64,000 bases of DNA from DATIYF01 sp035517775 (GCA_035517775.1 DATIYF010000024.1:132273-196272), one strand, 5' to 3'; shown: positions 34,866 through 47,256, counted from the stretch's first letter. Notes: generated by a model not told the origin, from the letters alone. Program-made: numbers and translations.

Positions 34866-35759
34866 ATGAATCACGTCGTCCTGATAGATCCGGTCACGTT
34901 GCTCATCCGCCTCGCAATTCTGGCGCTGCTGGCGGCGGGAATGCTCGCCGGTTGCTATCTGTTCGTTCATGGCTTCGCTTTGTTGCAGCGCAAGCGGCTG
35001 ATTCTCAATACGCCGCGCTCGACAGTGCGCGGCGCGGCCATCGGCCTGGTGGAGGTCAGCGGCCAGGCGGCCGCGCCATACACGCTCATCTCGCCGCTTT
35101 CCCAGGCCGATTGCGTTTACTACCGCGCTTTGGCCTGGCAGGCTTCGGGCGAGCAGAAGCGCTGGCGCAAAGTCGCCGACGAAAAGCTGTACGCCCCTTT
35201 CTTTATTGAAGACGAAACCGGGCTGCTGCTGGTGGACCTGCGCGCCGTCCAGGTGGAAGTGCCGCCCGCATTCGCAGAGGACCTATTGCCCGGCGACGGG
35301 CTCGAGTATATGCGGCACTTTCTGAACCGCCACGGCGTTTCGGAGGAGTTTCCGGTCAAGCTGGAAGAGCGCTGCATCTGCCCGGGGGATAAATTATTTG
35401 TGCTGGGAACTTTGCAGGAGAACCCCAAAGAGGGTGCAGAGCTTACGAGCTGGCGCCAGGCCGAGCCGGCGCCCGTGAGCGAAGAGGCAGCCGATCTGCA
35501 ACGGCAGGGCGCCATCGAAGCGCTGCATCTTTCGGCGGAAGAGCTGGCCAATCGCCGCCCTCCGCGGCGCGACCCCGGCAGCTTCGATCTGCACCCGCCT
35601 GCCGTTCTGGGCAAGGGGCCGCATGATCCTTTCATCATTTCCAGCCGCAGCCAGCGCGAAGTGGCGCTAGACCTGGCGCGGCAGTCGGTCCTCTACATTT
35701 GGAGCGGGCCGGTTCTGGCACTGGTATGTTTGTGGATTTTTATCTCCCGCCTGGCCTGA
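34866..35759 (+). CDS. GIDE-domain membrane protein (MULAN-like)
   Basis: 297 residues. Hydrophobic segments lie near residues 10-32 and 275-295. Between them lies a GIDE domain, seen in LNTPRSTVRGAAIGLVEVSGQA, CVYYRALAWQ and EERCICPGDKLFVLGTLQ. In eukaryotes the same domain is found in the mitochondrial E3 ligase MUL1, where it lies between two membrane helices. No RING domain is present here, so no ligase activity is implied; role unknown, membrane bound. Confidence 0.75.
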   Translation: MNHVVLIDPVTLLIRLAILALLAAGMLAGCYLFVHGFALLQRKRLILNTPRSTVRGAAIGLVEVSGQAAAPYTLISPLSQADCVYYRALAWQASGEQKRWRKVADEKLYAPFFIEDETGLLLVDLRAVQVEVPPAFAEDLLPGDGLEYMRHFLNRHGVSEEFPVKLEERCICPGDKLFVLGTLQENPKEGAELTSWRQAEPAPVSEEAADLQRQGAIEALHLSAEELANRRPPRRDPGSFDLHPPAVLGKGPHDPFIISSRSQREVALDLARQSVLYIWSGPVLALVCLWIFISRLA

Positions 35760-35843
35760 GCTTGAGCGTTTCACCCTCCGCTTGCAATTACCTCGGTAAT
35801 TTGGAGGCTTTCCGGCTTACGCCTCACCATAGACCATCCGCAA

Positions 35844-36800
35844 GTGTCGCACCCCCAGGTGAAGGTAGCCGGCAGTTTTTCCGATGGGGGAAACGTGCGC
35901 AAAGCCAATCCTGAGTTGTGGCTGCTGTTGTTTCTGGTGGTGATCGCCGCCCTGCTGAATTTTCTGGTGGCCTCGCAGCCCATGGCGCTGATGTTTTACT
36001 TCCTGCCGACGCTCTATTCCGCCTATCGCTTCGGCCGCCGCCATGCCACTCTGACCGCCTGCATGAGCGTGGTGCTGGTGGTGGTGCTGATGAAGCTGAA
36101 TCCTGCCATGTTCAGCAAGCAGACTAACCTGCCCTTCGACGGCCGCTGGTTCGACCTGACGGTGTGGGGCGGCATTCTGGTGGTGGCGAGCTACGCCATG
36201 GGCACGCTCTACGAGCGCAATGAAAAGAACCTGCGCGAATTGCGCGATGGCTACGACGGCATGCTGGTTATCCTGCAGCAATTCCTGACCAACCAGAAAT
36301 ACAGCGAGGCCCACTCTTACCGCGCGGCGATGTATGCCACGCAGATCGCTGAGGCGCTCGGGCTCGATGCCGGCAGCACCGAGGACGTCCGCACCGCGGC
36401 CTTACTGCGGAACGTCAACGAGCTGGGCATCAGCAACGAGATTCTCTACAAGGCGGCCAATCTTTCCCAGGAAGATTTGGAAAAAGGTCTCAGCCAGAAG
36501 GGAAAAAGCGCCAAGGATGCGCACAGCATGGGAGGAACACTGCGAAGGGCAATCCCCATTCTGGCGGAAGAGCAACGGCTGGTGAAGGGCGGCAACGTCA
36601 ATGCCGATGCGCCCATTGAAGTGCAGGTGCTGGCCATGGCCGAGAATTACGAGAATCTGGTGAATGACTCGCACCGCAAGCTTTCTCCTGCCCAGGCGCA
36701 GGAGATCATCGTCAAGAGCTCGGGCAAGAAATACGACTCCATGATCGTGGATGCCTTCGTGAAGGCCTTCGGGCAGAAGACGGAAGGCGCTGGAGCGTAG
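35844..36800 (+). CDS. Membrane protein with degenerate HD-GYP-like domain
   Basis: 318 residues (GTG start; a second GTG at 35895 with GGGGG upstream is also possible). Three or four membrane segments fill residues 25-130. The C-terminal 190 residues follow the HD-GYP layout: HSYRAAMYATQIAEALG, AALLRNVNELGI where HD-GYPs have LLHDIGKIGI, and VLAMAENYENLVND where they have ILAVADAYDAL. The HD pair is R-N and the HHE/GYP part is lost, so metal-dependent cyclic-di-GMP hydrolysis is unlikely. A binding or scaffolding role is more plausible. Confidence 0.7.
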   Translation: MSHPQVKVAGSFSDGGNVRKANPELWLLLFLVVIAALLNFLVASQPMALMFYFLPTLYSAYRFGRRHATLTACMSVVLVVVLMKLNPAMFSKQTNLPFDGRWFDLTVWGGILVVASYAMGTLYERNEKNLRELRDGYDGMLVILQQFLTNQKYSEAHSYRAAMYATQIAEALGLDAGSTEDVRTAALLRNVNELGISNEILYKAANLSQEDLEKGLSQKGKSAKDAHSMGGTLRRAIPILAEEQRLVKGGNVNADAPIEVQVLAMAENYENLVNDSHRKLSPAQAQEIIVKSSGKKYDSMIVDAFVKAFGQKTEGAGA

Positions 36801-36814
36801 CCCCTGAGGCAGGC

Positions 36815-39556
36815 TTACCGTTGCTGCCGCAACTCTTCCCACATTTTCACCACGCGCGCTTTCACCTCGGCGGTCAGTTTCGCATAGGCCTCTTCCGAAG
36901 CCTGTGACTCTGGCGGCGGGCTGATCGCTTCGCCGAACGCGATCTTCAGCGGCACGAACTTCTGGAAGGCCTGGCCGCGCGGCCAGGCGTCGTGAAAGCC
37001 CTCAATCGCCACCGGAACCACCGGCGCCTGCAGGTGGATGGAGAGAATGGCAGCGCCCTTTTTAAAGATTCGCGGGGTACCGTCAATGCTGCGCTCGCCC
37101 TCGGGATAGAGAATCAAAATGCGGCCATGGCGCAGGCCGAAGGCGCCGGCGCGCATCGCCGAGACAAGATTGGCGTCCGGGTCCACCACCACCACGCGCA
37201 ACCAGCGCGCCAGCCGCCGCATGAAGCCCGAGCCGAAAATTTCGCTGGTACCCACCGCAAACGAATTGCGAAACACCGCCCAGGGGAGAACACTTCCCAG
37301 AATTGCAGGGTCCAGATAGCTCTGATGGTTCGAGGAGATGATGTACGGCCCCTGCGCGGGAAGGTTTTCAATTCCCGTGACCTGCAAGTGAAAGCGGTCA
37401 TCGGCGAAAATCCGCAGCAGGCGGCTGAAGCCGAACCAGAGCATTTCAGCCACCGGGCGCGGGCGCACTAACTCAAGCACCTCGGGGTCTTTCGTTTCCG
37501 CTTCGAACAACGTTTTCCACCCCGCGAGCTGCGCCCGGGCCGAAGGAGACTTGCCGGCGGCCGCGCTTTGCCGCACCGCCTCAACCAGATCGCGCACGGT
37601 GTAGATTTCCGCCAGGCGCGATTCTTCTACATCGCCGCCCAACTCCTGCTCGAGTGCAACCAGCAATTCCACCCGTTGCATGGAATCGAGGCCGAGATCG
37701 AGCTCCAGATTGTCGCCGGGGCGAATCAGCTGCGGGCGAGTTCGAGAGGCTTCGCGAATAATGCCGAGAGCGTGCTGAACCTGCGGCTGATGAAGCCAGG
37801 CTGAGTCTTCCGCGCTCAGGGGCCTCGCGCCCGGCAATTCGGCGTCGGCTTTCGCCTTGCCCTGCGCCTCGCGTACGCGCTTCTCGATTTCAAAGCGCTT
37901 CAGCTTGCGGGTAGTCGTCCGTGGCAGAGCATCTTGCCAAATTTCGTAGCTGCCGATTCGCTTGGTTGAAGCCAGGTGCGCGGAAAGCCCCTCGACATCG
38001 AACCGGATCACTTCTTTCGCATTGACGATCTTGCGTTCCTTAAGGACGTCGAAATCAGGAACTACGACCGCGTGCAATCTCTCGGATGAGGGATCGCCGG
38101 GCCGGCCCTCCAGCCCCATCACTGCGATTTCCTTGATGTAGGGCGATTTCAGGTAGTGCGCTTCGATCTCTTCGGGATAAACATTTTTTCCATTGCTGAG
38201 GATGATGACTTCTTTCTGCCGCCCGGTGATGAACAGATTGCCGCGTCCATCGAAGTAGCCGAGATCGCCGGTGTAGAGCCAGCCGTCTTTTAGGGCGGCG
38301 GTGGTGGCATCCGGGCGGTTCCAGTAACCCTTCATCACGATGGCGCCGCGAATCAGAATTTCGCCAACGGCTGGGCCGGTTTCCTGCGGCTGCGGATTGG
38401 CGATCTTCGCCTCCACGCCCTTAAGCGCCTTGCCTACCGAGCCGATCACATTGTCATCCGGCGGTGTGGCGAAGGCGGCGGCCGAGGTTTCCGTCAGCCC
38501 GTAGGCCTGAAGTACATCAATGCCCAGGGCATAGAAATCGCGCGCGATCTGCGGATCGAAGCGCGAGCCGCCGGTGACCAGATAGCGCATGCGCTCGCCG
38601 AAGGTGGCATGAACTTTGCCGAAGAATGTGCGCCCGGCGTTCAAGCCCAGCTTGCGCAGCAGGGAATTGAGCCGCATCAGCAAGCGCAGGGCCTTTTCGG
38701 CAAGAGCCCCGCGCTTAGCCGCTTCTTTGAAGATGCGCTCATGAATCAGATAGAAAAATTGCGGCACCACGGCGAATGCGGTGATTTGCCGCTCGCGCAA
38801 CGCGCGCAGAAGCTCGGTGGTGTTGAGGGTTTCGAGGTGGACCACGCGGGCGCCCTTGACCAGCGGCAGCAAAAGGTTGGCCATCTGCGAGAGCACGTGA
38901 AACAGGGGCAGGACGCCAAGTACGGCATCCTGGGGCCCGATATCGGCCCAACTGAAGACTGCTTCCACCTCGCCCAGCAGGTTGGCATGGGTGAGCATGA
39001 CGCCCTTCGGGTCGGCGGTCGTGCCCGAGGTATAAAGCAGCGAAGCCATGCTGTCGGCGGGGGATTCTATTGGCCGAAAGCCGCCCGCCCCGGCGGCAAA
39101 AATGTTATCCAGCGCGGCGAAGTGCGCGGGTTGCGGATCTCCGCCGGCGTCGTCGTTCGTATCGGTAAGAACAATGCGAAGATCAAGCCCAGTTGCCGCT
39201 TCTGTGCCCAGGCTCAGATTTCTGTGGTCGCAGAAAAGAAGCGTCGCGCCGCTGTCGCGCAGCAGTTTGCCAATCTGATCGGCGTGCAGGGCGGTATCGA
39301 GCGGCACCGCCGCGCAGCCCGCGGCGATGGTTCCCAGGTAGGCAATCACCCAGCGGGGGTGGTTGGCCGCCAGAATCGCACAACGGGCCCCGGGCTGGAA
39401 GCCTGAATCCGCGAGCCACCGGCCGACCGACTCCGCCATGCGCCGCACTTCCGCATAGGTATAGCTTTCGAGGCCGCTGCTGCGTTGGATTTCGAGCGCC
39501 ACATTGCCGGGCCAGCGCTGCGCACACTCGCGAAAACGGTCATAGAAGGTGGGCAT
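36815..39556 (-). CDS. Adenylation-ACP-acyltransferase fusion (acyl-ACP synthetase/acylglycerolphosphate acyltransferase)
   Basis: 913 residues from the ATG at 39556; an upstream ATG adds 26 atypical residues. Domains in order: an AMP-binding enzyme with LLYTSGTTADPKGV and YGLTETS (about 1-560), an ACP with LGLDSM (Ser625), and a PlsC-type acyltransferase with NHQSYLDP (H744/D749) and YPEGERS. It could activate a fatty acid, hold it on its own ACP and transfer it to a glycerol phosphate in one polypeptide. A related logic is known for Aas. It is divergent from secA and separate from the 3-13 kb lipid cluster. Confidence 0.85.
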   Translation of the reverse strand: MPTFYDRFRECAQRWPGNVALEIQRSSGLESYTYAEVRRMAESVGRWLADSGFQPGARCAILAANHPRWVIAYLGTIAAGCAAVPLDTALHADQIGKLLRDSGATLLFCDHRNLSLGTEAATGLDLRIVLTDTNDDAGGDPQPAHFAALDNIFAAGAGGFRPIESPADSMASLLYTSGTTADPKGVMLTHANLLGEVEAVFSWADIGPQDAVLGVLPLFHVLSQMANLLLPLVKGARVVHLETLNTTELLRALRERQITAFAVVPQFFYLIHERIFKEAAKRGALAEKALRLLMRLNSLLRKLGLNAGRTFFGKVHATFGERMRYLVTGGSRFDPQIARDFYALGIDVLQAYGLTETSAAAFATPPDDNVIGSVGKALKGVEAKIANPQPQETGPAVGEILIRGAIVMKGYWNRPDATTAALKDGWLYTGDLGYFDGRGNLFITGRQKEVIILSNGKNVYPEEIEAHYLKSPYIKEIAVMGLEGRPGDPSSERLHAVVVPDFDVLKERKIVNAKEVIRFDVEGLSAHLASTKRIGSYEIWQDALPRTTTRKLKRFEIEKRVREAQGKAKADAELPGARPLSAEDSAWLHQPQVQHALGIIREASRTRPQLIRPGDNLELDLGLDSMQRVELLVALEQELGGDVEESRLAEIYTVRDLVEAVRQSAAAGKSPSARAQLAGWKTLFEAETKDPEVLELVRPRPVAEMLWFGFSRLLRIFADDRFHLQVTGIENLPAQGPYIISSNHQSYLDPAILGSVLPWAVFRNSFAVGTSEIFGSGFMRRLARWLRVVVVDPDANLVSAMRAGAFGLRHGRILILYPEGERSIDGTPRIFKKGAAILSIHLQAPVVPVAIEGFHDAWPRGQAFQKFVPLKIAFGEAISPPPESQASEEAYAKLTAEVKARVVKMWEELRQQR

Positions 39557-39772
39557 CGGGTCGCGGAGAATATACCTGAAAAAAGCCGAGCATGGCGCGG
39601 GCGCCCTCGCCCGCGCAGGCGGCTTGCGTTCCATCTGGGAAGAAATGGTGACTGCCAGGGATGACGCCGAGCGTTACCCAGGCCTGGTGCAGCCTGGTCC
39701 GCTCATGCATCTAATATGCTAGGCTTCTAGAGAGTACTTTGGGGTTTTTCTACCTATCGAAGGGATTCAACT

Positions 39773-42793
<3,021 letters not shown>

Positions 42794-42863
42794 TCTGCAG
42801 CATCTCTTTGCGGAGAACGGCGCAATTCCAACAGGCTTGCGCGTAGGCTTCGCGAGAGTTCCC

Positions 42864-42879
42864 TGTGACCCCGATCACG
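42864..42879. promoter_or_regulatory. CRP/FNR-like palindrome upstream of the RsbRD-type gene
   Basis: TGTGACCCCGATCACG fits TGTGA-N6-TCACA at all but the last base. It lies 69 bp before the ATG at 42948. Between it and the gene is a hairpin, CCTGTCT-N15-AGACAGG (42887-42915). It may be a site for a Crp-family regulator; one site without a known regulator gives limited support. Confidence 0.35.
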
Positions 42880-42947
42880 GCAACGGCCTGTCTAACGTGC
42901 TATCTAAAAGACAGGTGGCAGTCACTCGCCTGCCCAAGGAGGACGCC

Positions 42948-43391
42948 ATGATTGCTCTTCGGCTGGTCCGCCTGATCGAAGCTCACTCCGAGCAGCTCTC
43001 TTCCAGTTTGCTGAAAAAATTACAGGCCTCTCCTCGCACCCAGGGGCTGCGCCAGGTACCGGCAGGAGAGTTGCATGATCGCACGCATGAGGTCTATCGC
43101 AACCTCAGTGACTGGCTCCTGCACATGAAAGAGCGCGATATCGAGCGCTGCTATTTTGATCTGGGGATGCGCCGCGCCCTGCAGGGGGTGCCCTTGACCG
43201 ATCTGTGCTGGGTGCTGGTGCTGACCAAAGAACATCTCTGGCATTTTCTCGAGGAGCAGGGGTTCCTGAGATCCTCTATGGAGATTCTGGGTGAATTGGA
43301 ATTGCTGCGCCTGCTTGATCAGTTCTTCGATCATGCTATTTGTTTTGCCGCGATGGGATATCAGCACGCGACCATGGCCGCAGCGGCATAA
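42948..43391 (+). CDS. RsbRD N-terminal-domain-like protein, stand-alone
   Basis: 147 residues with a strong AAGGAGG ribosome site. The helical text LIEAHSEQLSSSLLKKL...HDRTHEVYRNLSDWLLHMKERDIERCYFDLGMRR (quoted in short parts) resembles the N-terminal sensor domain of RsbRD (PF14361), a helical globin-like fold used for stress signalling. The STAS domain that normally follows is absent. It probably is a sensor or regulator interacting with other proteins. It lies 154 bp after secA and is convergent with the dehydrogenase gene. Confidence 0.62.
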   Translation: MIALRLVRLIEAHSEQLSSSLLKKLQASPRTQGLRQVPAGELHDRTHEVYRNLSDWLLHMKERDIERCYFDLGMRRALQGVPLTDLCWVLVLTKEHLWHFLEEQGFLRSSMEILGELELLRLLDQFFDHAICFAAMGYQHATMAAAA

Positions 43392-43398
43392 GACCGAT

Positions 43399-44439
43399 TC
43401 AGGAGAAGGACGCGCCCGCGGCCGGTTGGGGAGCCACCGACGCCATCGCTTCGATCACGGAATCGGCAAACTCTGAGGTCCCCGCCTGACCGCCTATATC
43501 GCGGGTCAGCTTTTCGCGGTGGCGATAGACTGCCTCGAGTGCCGCGCCGATTTTGCGCTCGGCTTCGTGCTCGCCCAGGTGCCGCAGCATCAGCAGCGCC
43601 GAGCGAATCACCGCTGTGGGATTAGCAATGTTCCTGCCTGCAATGTCAGGCGCCGAGCCGTGCACCGCCTCGAAGATGGCGCAGTGTTCGCCGATATTGG
43701 CTCCCGGCACAAATCCCAGCCCGCCTACAAAAGCCGCGCAGAGGTCCGAGATAATATCCCCATACAGGTTCTCCATCACCAAAATGTCGTACTGGTAGGG
43801 ATTCATGACCAGCTGCATGCAAGTATTGTCCACGATGTGCTCGCCGTACGTAATCTCGGGATAATCCTTGGCTACGTTACGCGCGCAGCGCAGAAACAGG
43901 CCGTCCGAAAGCTTCATGATGTTGGCCTTGTGGATAGCATGAACCTTTTTGCGCTGGTTTTTGCGCGCATACTCGAAGGCAAATCGCGCGATTCGAGTCG
44001 AGGCTTTCTCAGTAATGATTTTCAGGCTCTCGACCACCCCGGGCACCACTTCGTGCTCCAGGCCGGAATAAAGGCTCTCCGTATTCTCGCGCACGATGAT
44101 CAGGTCTACATCGGGATAGCGCGTCGGGATATGCGGCAGATTGTGAATCGGGCGGAAGTTGGCGTAGAGATCGAACTTTTTGCGCAGAGCCACGTTGATG
44201 GAAGCGAAGCCGCCGCCCACCGGCGTGGTCACCGGACCTTTGAGGGCGACGTGGGTGCGCTCCACCGACTCAATCAGTTCTTTGGGAATGTATTCGCGGT
44301 ATTTTTCGTAGGCTTCGGCCCCGGCCTGAAACGTCTCCCATTGAAACTTCACTCCGCTGGCTTCGAGAATGCGCACCGCGGCGCGCGTGACCTCGGGGCC
44401 AATGCCATCACCGGGGATCAGGGTTACCTTGTGGGGCAT
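43399..44439 (-). CDS. Isocitrate/isopropylmalate dehydrogenase family protein (NAD-type isocitrate dehydrogenase)
   Basis: 346 residues. LIPGDGIGPEV, the phosphate site with NTESLYSGLEHEV, RENTES, the catalytic lysine in AIHKANIMK and GANIGEHCAIFEAVHGSAPDIAG are diagnostic. The sequence pattern around the substrate loop fits NAD-dependent isocitrate dehydrogenase more than LeuB. Reaction: isocitrate plus NAD(P) to 2-oxoglutarate, CO2 and NAD(P)H in the TCA cycle. Isopropylmalate or homoisocitrate specificity cannot be excluded. Confidence 0.84.
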   Translation of the reverse strand: MPHKVTLIPGDGIGPEVTRAAVRILEASGVKFQWETFQAGAEAYEKYREYIPKELIESVERTHVALKGPVTTPVGGGFASINVALRKKFDLYANFRPIHNLPHIPTRYPDVDLIIVRENTESLYSGLEHEVVPGVVESLKIITEKASTRIARFAFEYARKNQRKKVHAIHKANIMKLSDGLFLRCARNVAKDYPEITYGEHIVDNTCMQLVMNPYQYDILVMENLYGDIISDLCAAFVGGLGFVPGANIGEHCAIFEAVHGSAPDIAGRNIANPTAVIRSALLMLRHLGEHEAERKIGAALEAVYRHREKLTRDIGGQAGTSEFADSVIEAMASVAPQPAAGASFS

Positions 44440-44532
44440 AGGGCTGTTTATCCGGGCTTGACGTGTGGTGAGGGGTTTCTGACCCGTCCGGTCGAGCGAA
44501 GCTCCGCAGCACGGTCACGCTAGGCTCGGCCC

Positions 44533-44551
44533 GGCGGGGCATAGCCCCGCC
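44533..44551. repeat. REP-like palindrome, copy 2
   Basis: GGCGGGGC-ATA-GCCCCGCC, a hairpin followed on this strand by TCCACAC. Read on the other strand it shares the GTGTGGAGGCGGGGC arm with the copy near 24251. It lies in the gap between nrdR and the dehydrogenase gene. Confidence 0.6.
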
Positions 44552-44567
44552 TCCACACCAGCCGTGT

Positions 44568-45062
44568 TCAATTCTTCGTGACCGCCTTGCTGTGAGCATC
44601 CGGCGCATCTTTGGCTTTCACCAGGTCCTTCAACTCTTCCATGAACTCCTTCACGTCCTTGAAATCCAGGTATACCGAGGCAAAGCGGACGTAGGCCACC
44701 TTGTCATACCGGCGCAAACGGTTCATGATCAATTCCCCGATTTCGCTGGTCTTGCGCTCCCGCTCCGGCGATTCGATCACGAAGCCCTCGGCCTCATTGA
44801 CGATCTGCTCCAGGCGGCTGATCGGCACCGGCCGCTTCTCGCAGGCGCGCAGCAGGCCGTTCAGAACCTTCTGCCGGTCAAATTTCTCGCGCCGGCCGTC
44901 TTTTTTCACCACCATGTAAGGAATTTCGTCAATGCGCTCATAGGTGGTAAAGCGCTTGGCGCACTTCAAGCACTCGCGGCGGCGGCGGATGGAGTCGGCC
45001 TCCTTGCTCTCCCGCGAGTCCACCACCTTGTCATTGGCGAAGCCACAAAAAGGGCACTTCAT
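44568..45062 (-). CDS. nrdR: Transcriptional repressor NrdR
   Basis: 164 residues, the usual length. An N-terminal zinc ribbon MKCPFCGFANDKVVDSR...CLKCAKRFTTYE is followed by an ATP-cone domain (VVKKDGRREKFDRQKVLNGLLRACEKR, cited in part). It senses ATP/dATP and represses ribonucleotide reductase genes at NrdR boxes. No nrd gene is in the window. A TPR-free C-terminus of about 20 residues is species-specific. Confidence 0.95.
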   Translation of the reverse strand: MKCPFCGFANDKVVDSRESKEADSIRRRRECLKCAKRFTTYERIDEIPYMVVKKDGRREKFDRQKVLNGLLRACEKRPVPISRLEQIVNEAEGFVIESPERERKTSEIGELIMNRLRRYDKVAYVRFASVYLDFKDVKEFMEELKDLVKAKDAPDAHSKAVTKN

Positions 45063-45212
45063 GGGCTTGATATCGGTAGAACTGCCATTGTAGCAGGCGC
45101 ATACGAGCTATATGCAGGAGGACCGGCCTGGGAAGGGCCAGCCATGAAGGCTACAGAGGGTGGATTCCTTCGCGTTGGTTCGGGCCCTTAATGGTTTATT
45201 GATTTTCGCGTC

Positions 45213-46268
45213 TCATGGCGAAGGCGAGAGCGCCTCGGCCTCTTCCTCGTGCTGGCTCGCCGCTGAGAGCTTGCGCAGCGAGAGCCGCTCGCGATGCGCC
45301 AACGCCAGGCCGACTGGAACGATGGCGAGAAAAGTGACAATCCAGAGCATGATGCCGCAACTGGCCGCCAATTCATGAGGGGCGTCGAAGACGTATTCCA
45401 GCATGGCAATCGTCGCCAGCTGCGAGCCTCCGCCCACGCCGGGCAGTTGGATCATTGAGCCCACCATGCTCGACCCCATCAGCAGCAGGACCTGAGTCTG
45501 AGGAATTTCCAGCGAAGGGCTTTCATAGGAATGCGTGACTTCCTTGTAGGAGACGGCGATCATGCACCACATCAGCACCGAGACCAGGCTAAGCTGAAAA
45601 AACGCCATTGGCCCCTGAATGGTATTCAGCCCTGCATGGAATTCACGAACGCGCAAGGCAATGCGATGCCCCAGATTCGCGGCCAGGTGGGAAAAGCGGC
45701 GTTCCACCCAGCGGGCAATCGCCTCTCCGCTGCGGCTTACGGCCAAAGCGAGCAGCACCAGTCCCAGCGCCAGCGCGGCGAAGACCAGGGCCACCTCGCG
45801 AAAGCTGCCGTAATAGGAAAGCCGCTTGGGCGCGGTGGCCACAAAAGCTGCCAGCACCAGCAGGAAGGTAAAGGCTCCAACATCGAAGATGCGTTCCACC
45901 GTCCAGACTGCGAGCTGAGAGGAAAACGGCAGATCGTAGCGCCGGGCGATCAGGTAAGGGCGAATCAGTTCTCCGGGGCGGCCCAGCAGGGCGAGGCCGG
46001 TAAAGCCCACAATGGTCGGCGAGACCAGCCGCCAGGAGGAAGCCTTCGGCCTGACCGGCTGCAGAAAGATTTTCCAGCGGATGGCGCGCATTCCGTACGC
46101 CAGATAAATCAAGGCAATGGCGTGAAAGATATGCCACTTGTTCACGTGGCCAGTCTGGCTCCAGAAGGTGGCCCAGTCGAAACCGCGCCAGGTGCGAAAC
46201 TGGAAGTACACCAGTATCGCCAGCACGATGGCCAGAGCGGCATAAAGCAGGATTCGTTTTCTATCCAT
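45213..46268 (-). CDS. Lysylphosphatidylglycerol synthase TM-region/UPF0104-like membrane protein
   Basis: 351 residues with seven or eight membrane helices. IYLAYGMRAIRWKIFLQPVRPKAS, LLGRPGELIRPYLIARRYDLP and VERIFDVGAFTFLLVLAAF are typical of the UPF0104 family, whose members flip or flux lipids and precede synthase domains in MprF. No synthase domain is fused. Role: probable lipid flippase or membrane protein of envelope biogenesis. Confidence 0.8.
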   Translation of the reverse strand: MDRKRILLYAALAIVLAILVYFQFRTWRGFDWATFWSQTGHVNKWHIFHAIALIYLAYGMRAIRWKIFLQPVRPKASSWRLVSPTIVGFTGLALLGRPGELIRPYLIARRYDLPFSSQLAVWTVERIFDVGAFTFLLVLAAFVATAPKRLSYYGSFREVALVFAALALGLVLLALAVSRSGEAIARWVERRFSHLAANLGHRIALRVREFHAGLNTIQGPMAFFQLSLVSVLMWCMIAVSYKEVTHSYESPSLEIPQTQVLLLMGSSMVGSMIQLPGVGGGSQLATIAMLEYVFDAPHELAASCGIMLWIVTFLAIVPVGLALAHRERLSLRKLSAASQHEEEAEALSPSP

Positions 46269-46381
46269 CTAGCGTGGCACGCCTGAGCGGAAAACGCGGG
46301 ACGCCCGCTCTCAAGGTAAATGACTGGAGAAGGAGGGTCAACGCGCCTGCCTGCCCAGGTCTTACTTCGGTTCGTTCGTGG

Positions 46382-47173
46382 CTAATCGCGGGCAGCAGGT
46401 TTGGCTTGAGCCACAGAGGAGATAGAAGACGCGGAGTTGGCTCGTTCCACCGAAAGGGAAGCGGGCGATTTGGCAGGAGCCCGATGCGGGCTCTTAGCTG
46501 CATTCAGTGCTGCCCGGCGCTCGGCGAGCTTCTTGCGGTTGAAATCGCGAATAATTTTCGCCACGTAGGCCTGGGTCTCGTAATACGGAGGCACACCCCG
46601 GTAGTGAGCTACCCGCTGCGGGCCGGCGTTATAGGCGGCCAGCGCCTTCACCAGGTCGAAGTTATAGAGTTCGAGCAGGGTGCGCAGATAGCGGGTGCCG
46701 CCCTCGACATTGGCCTTGGGATCGAAGGCGTTGCTCACGCCCAGTTGCGAGGCGGTCTGCGGCATAAGCTGCATCAGCCCCTGCGCGCCTTTGGGCGAAA
46801 CTGCCCGGGGATCGAAATTGCTCTCGGCGTGAATCACGCTGTTCACCAGATCTGGATCAAGGTGCTGGTGGCCGCTGGCGGAGAGCACCATGTCCTTCAT
46901 GGAAACAGAATTCTGAGCCACGGCAGAGCTTTCCTGCGGCGCCGGGGCAAAGACCGGGGTCAGGTCTTTTTCAAAATGGTCAATGTCGGCCGTGGGAACG
47001 TCCACGTAGCTTTTGCCGTCTGCCGTAACGTAGAGCCGGGTGATTGCGCCCATCGCCTCACGCCGCTGGTGGCGGATGGAGAATCCATTGCGCAGCACCG
47101 CCAGGTCGGAGGCGAAAGCCGGCAAAGCGGCGAGCAAGGCCAGTCCCAGCGCGAGTTTTGCGCGAATCAGCAT
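46382..47173 (-). CDS. Lytic transglycosylase (SLT domain)
   Basis: 263 residues. A signal peptide ends near AFASDL. The SLT domain contains HAESNFDPRAVSPKGAQGLMQLMPQTA with the catalytic glutamate, and ALAAYNAGPQRV. It cleaves peptidoglycan between MurNAc and GlcNAc to give 1,6-anhydro ends. A Ser/Ala/Lys-rich C-terminal tail of about 50 residues has no clear domain. An upstream segment (30-90) resembles a DUF4124-like beta fold with EAMGAITRLYVTADGKSY. Confidence 0.87.
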   Translation of the reverse strand: MLIRAKLALGLALLAALPAFASDLAVLRNGFSIRHQRREAMGAITRLYVTADGKSYVDVPTADIDHFEKDLTPVFAPAPQESSAVAQNSVSMKDMVLSASGHQHLDPDLVNSVIHAESNFDPRAVSPKGAQGLMQLMPQTASQLGVSNAFDPKANVEGGTRYLRTLLELYNFDLVKALAAYNAGPQRVAHYRGVPPYYETQAYVAKIIRDFNRKKLAERRAALNAAKSPHRAPAKSPASLSVERANSASSISSVAQAKPAARD

Positions 47174-47256
47174 GGGCCAAAGTCCGAAACCCCGCCAGCA
47201 TAGCCCGAGCCGCTATGGCTGGGCAAGGTTCCGCCGGTACATCTTGCAGCGCGGCC

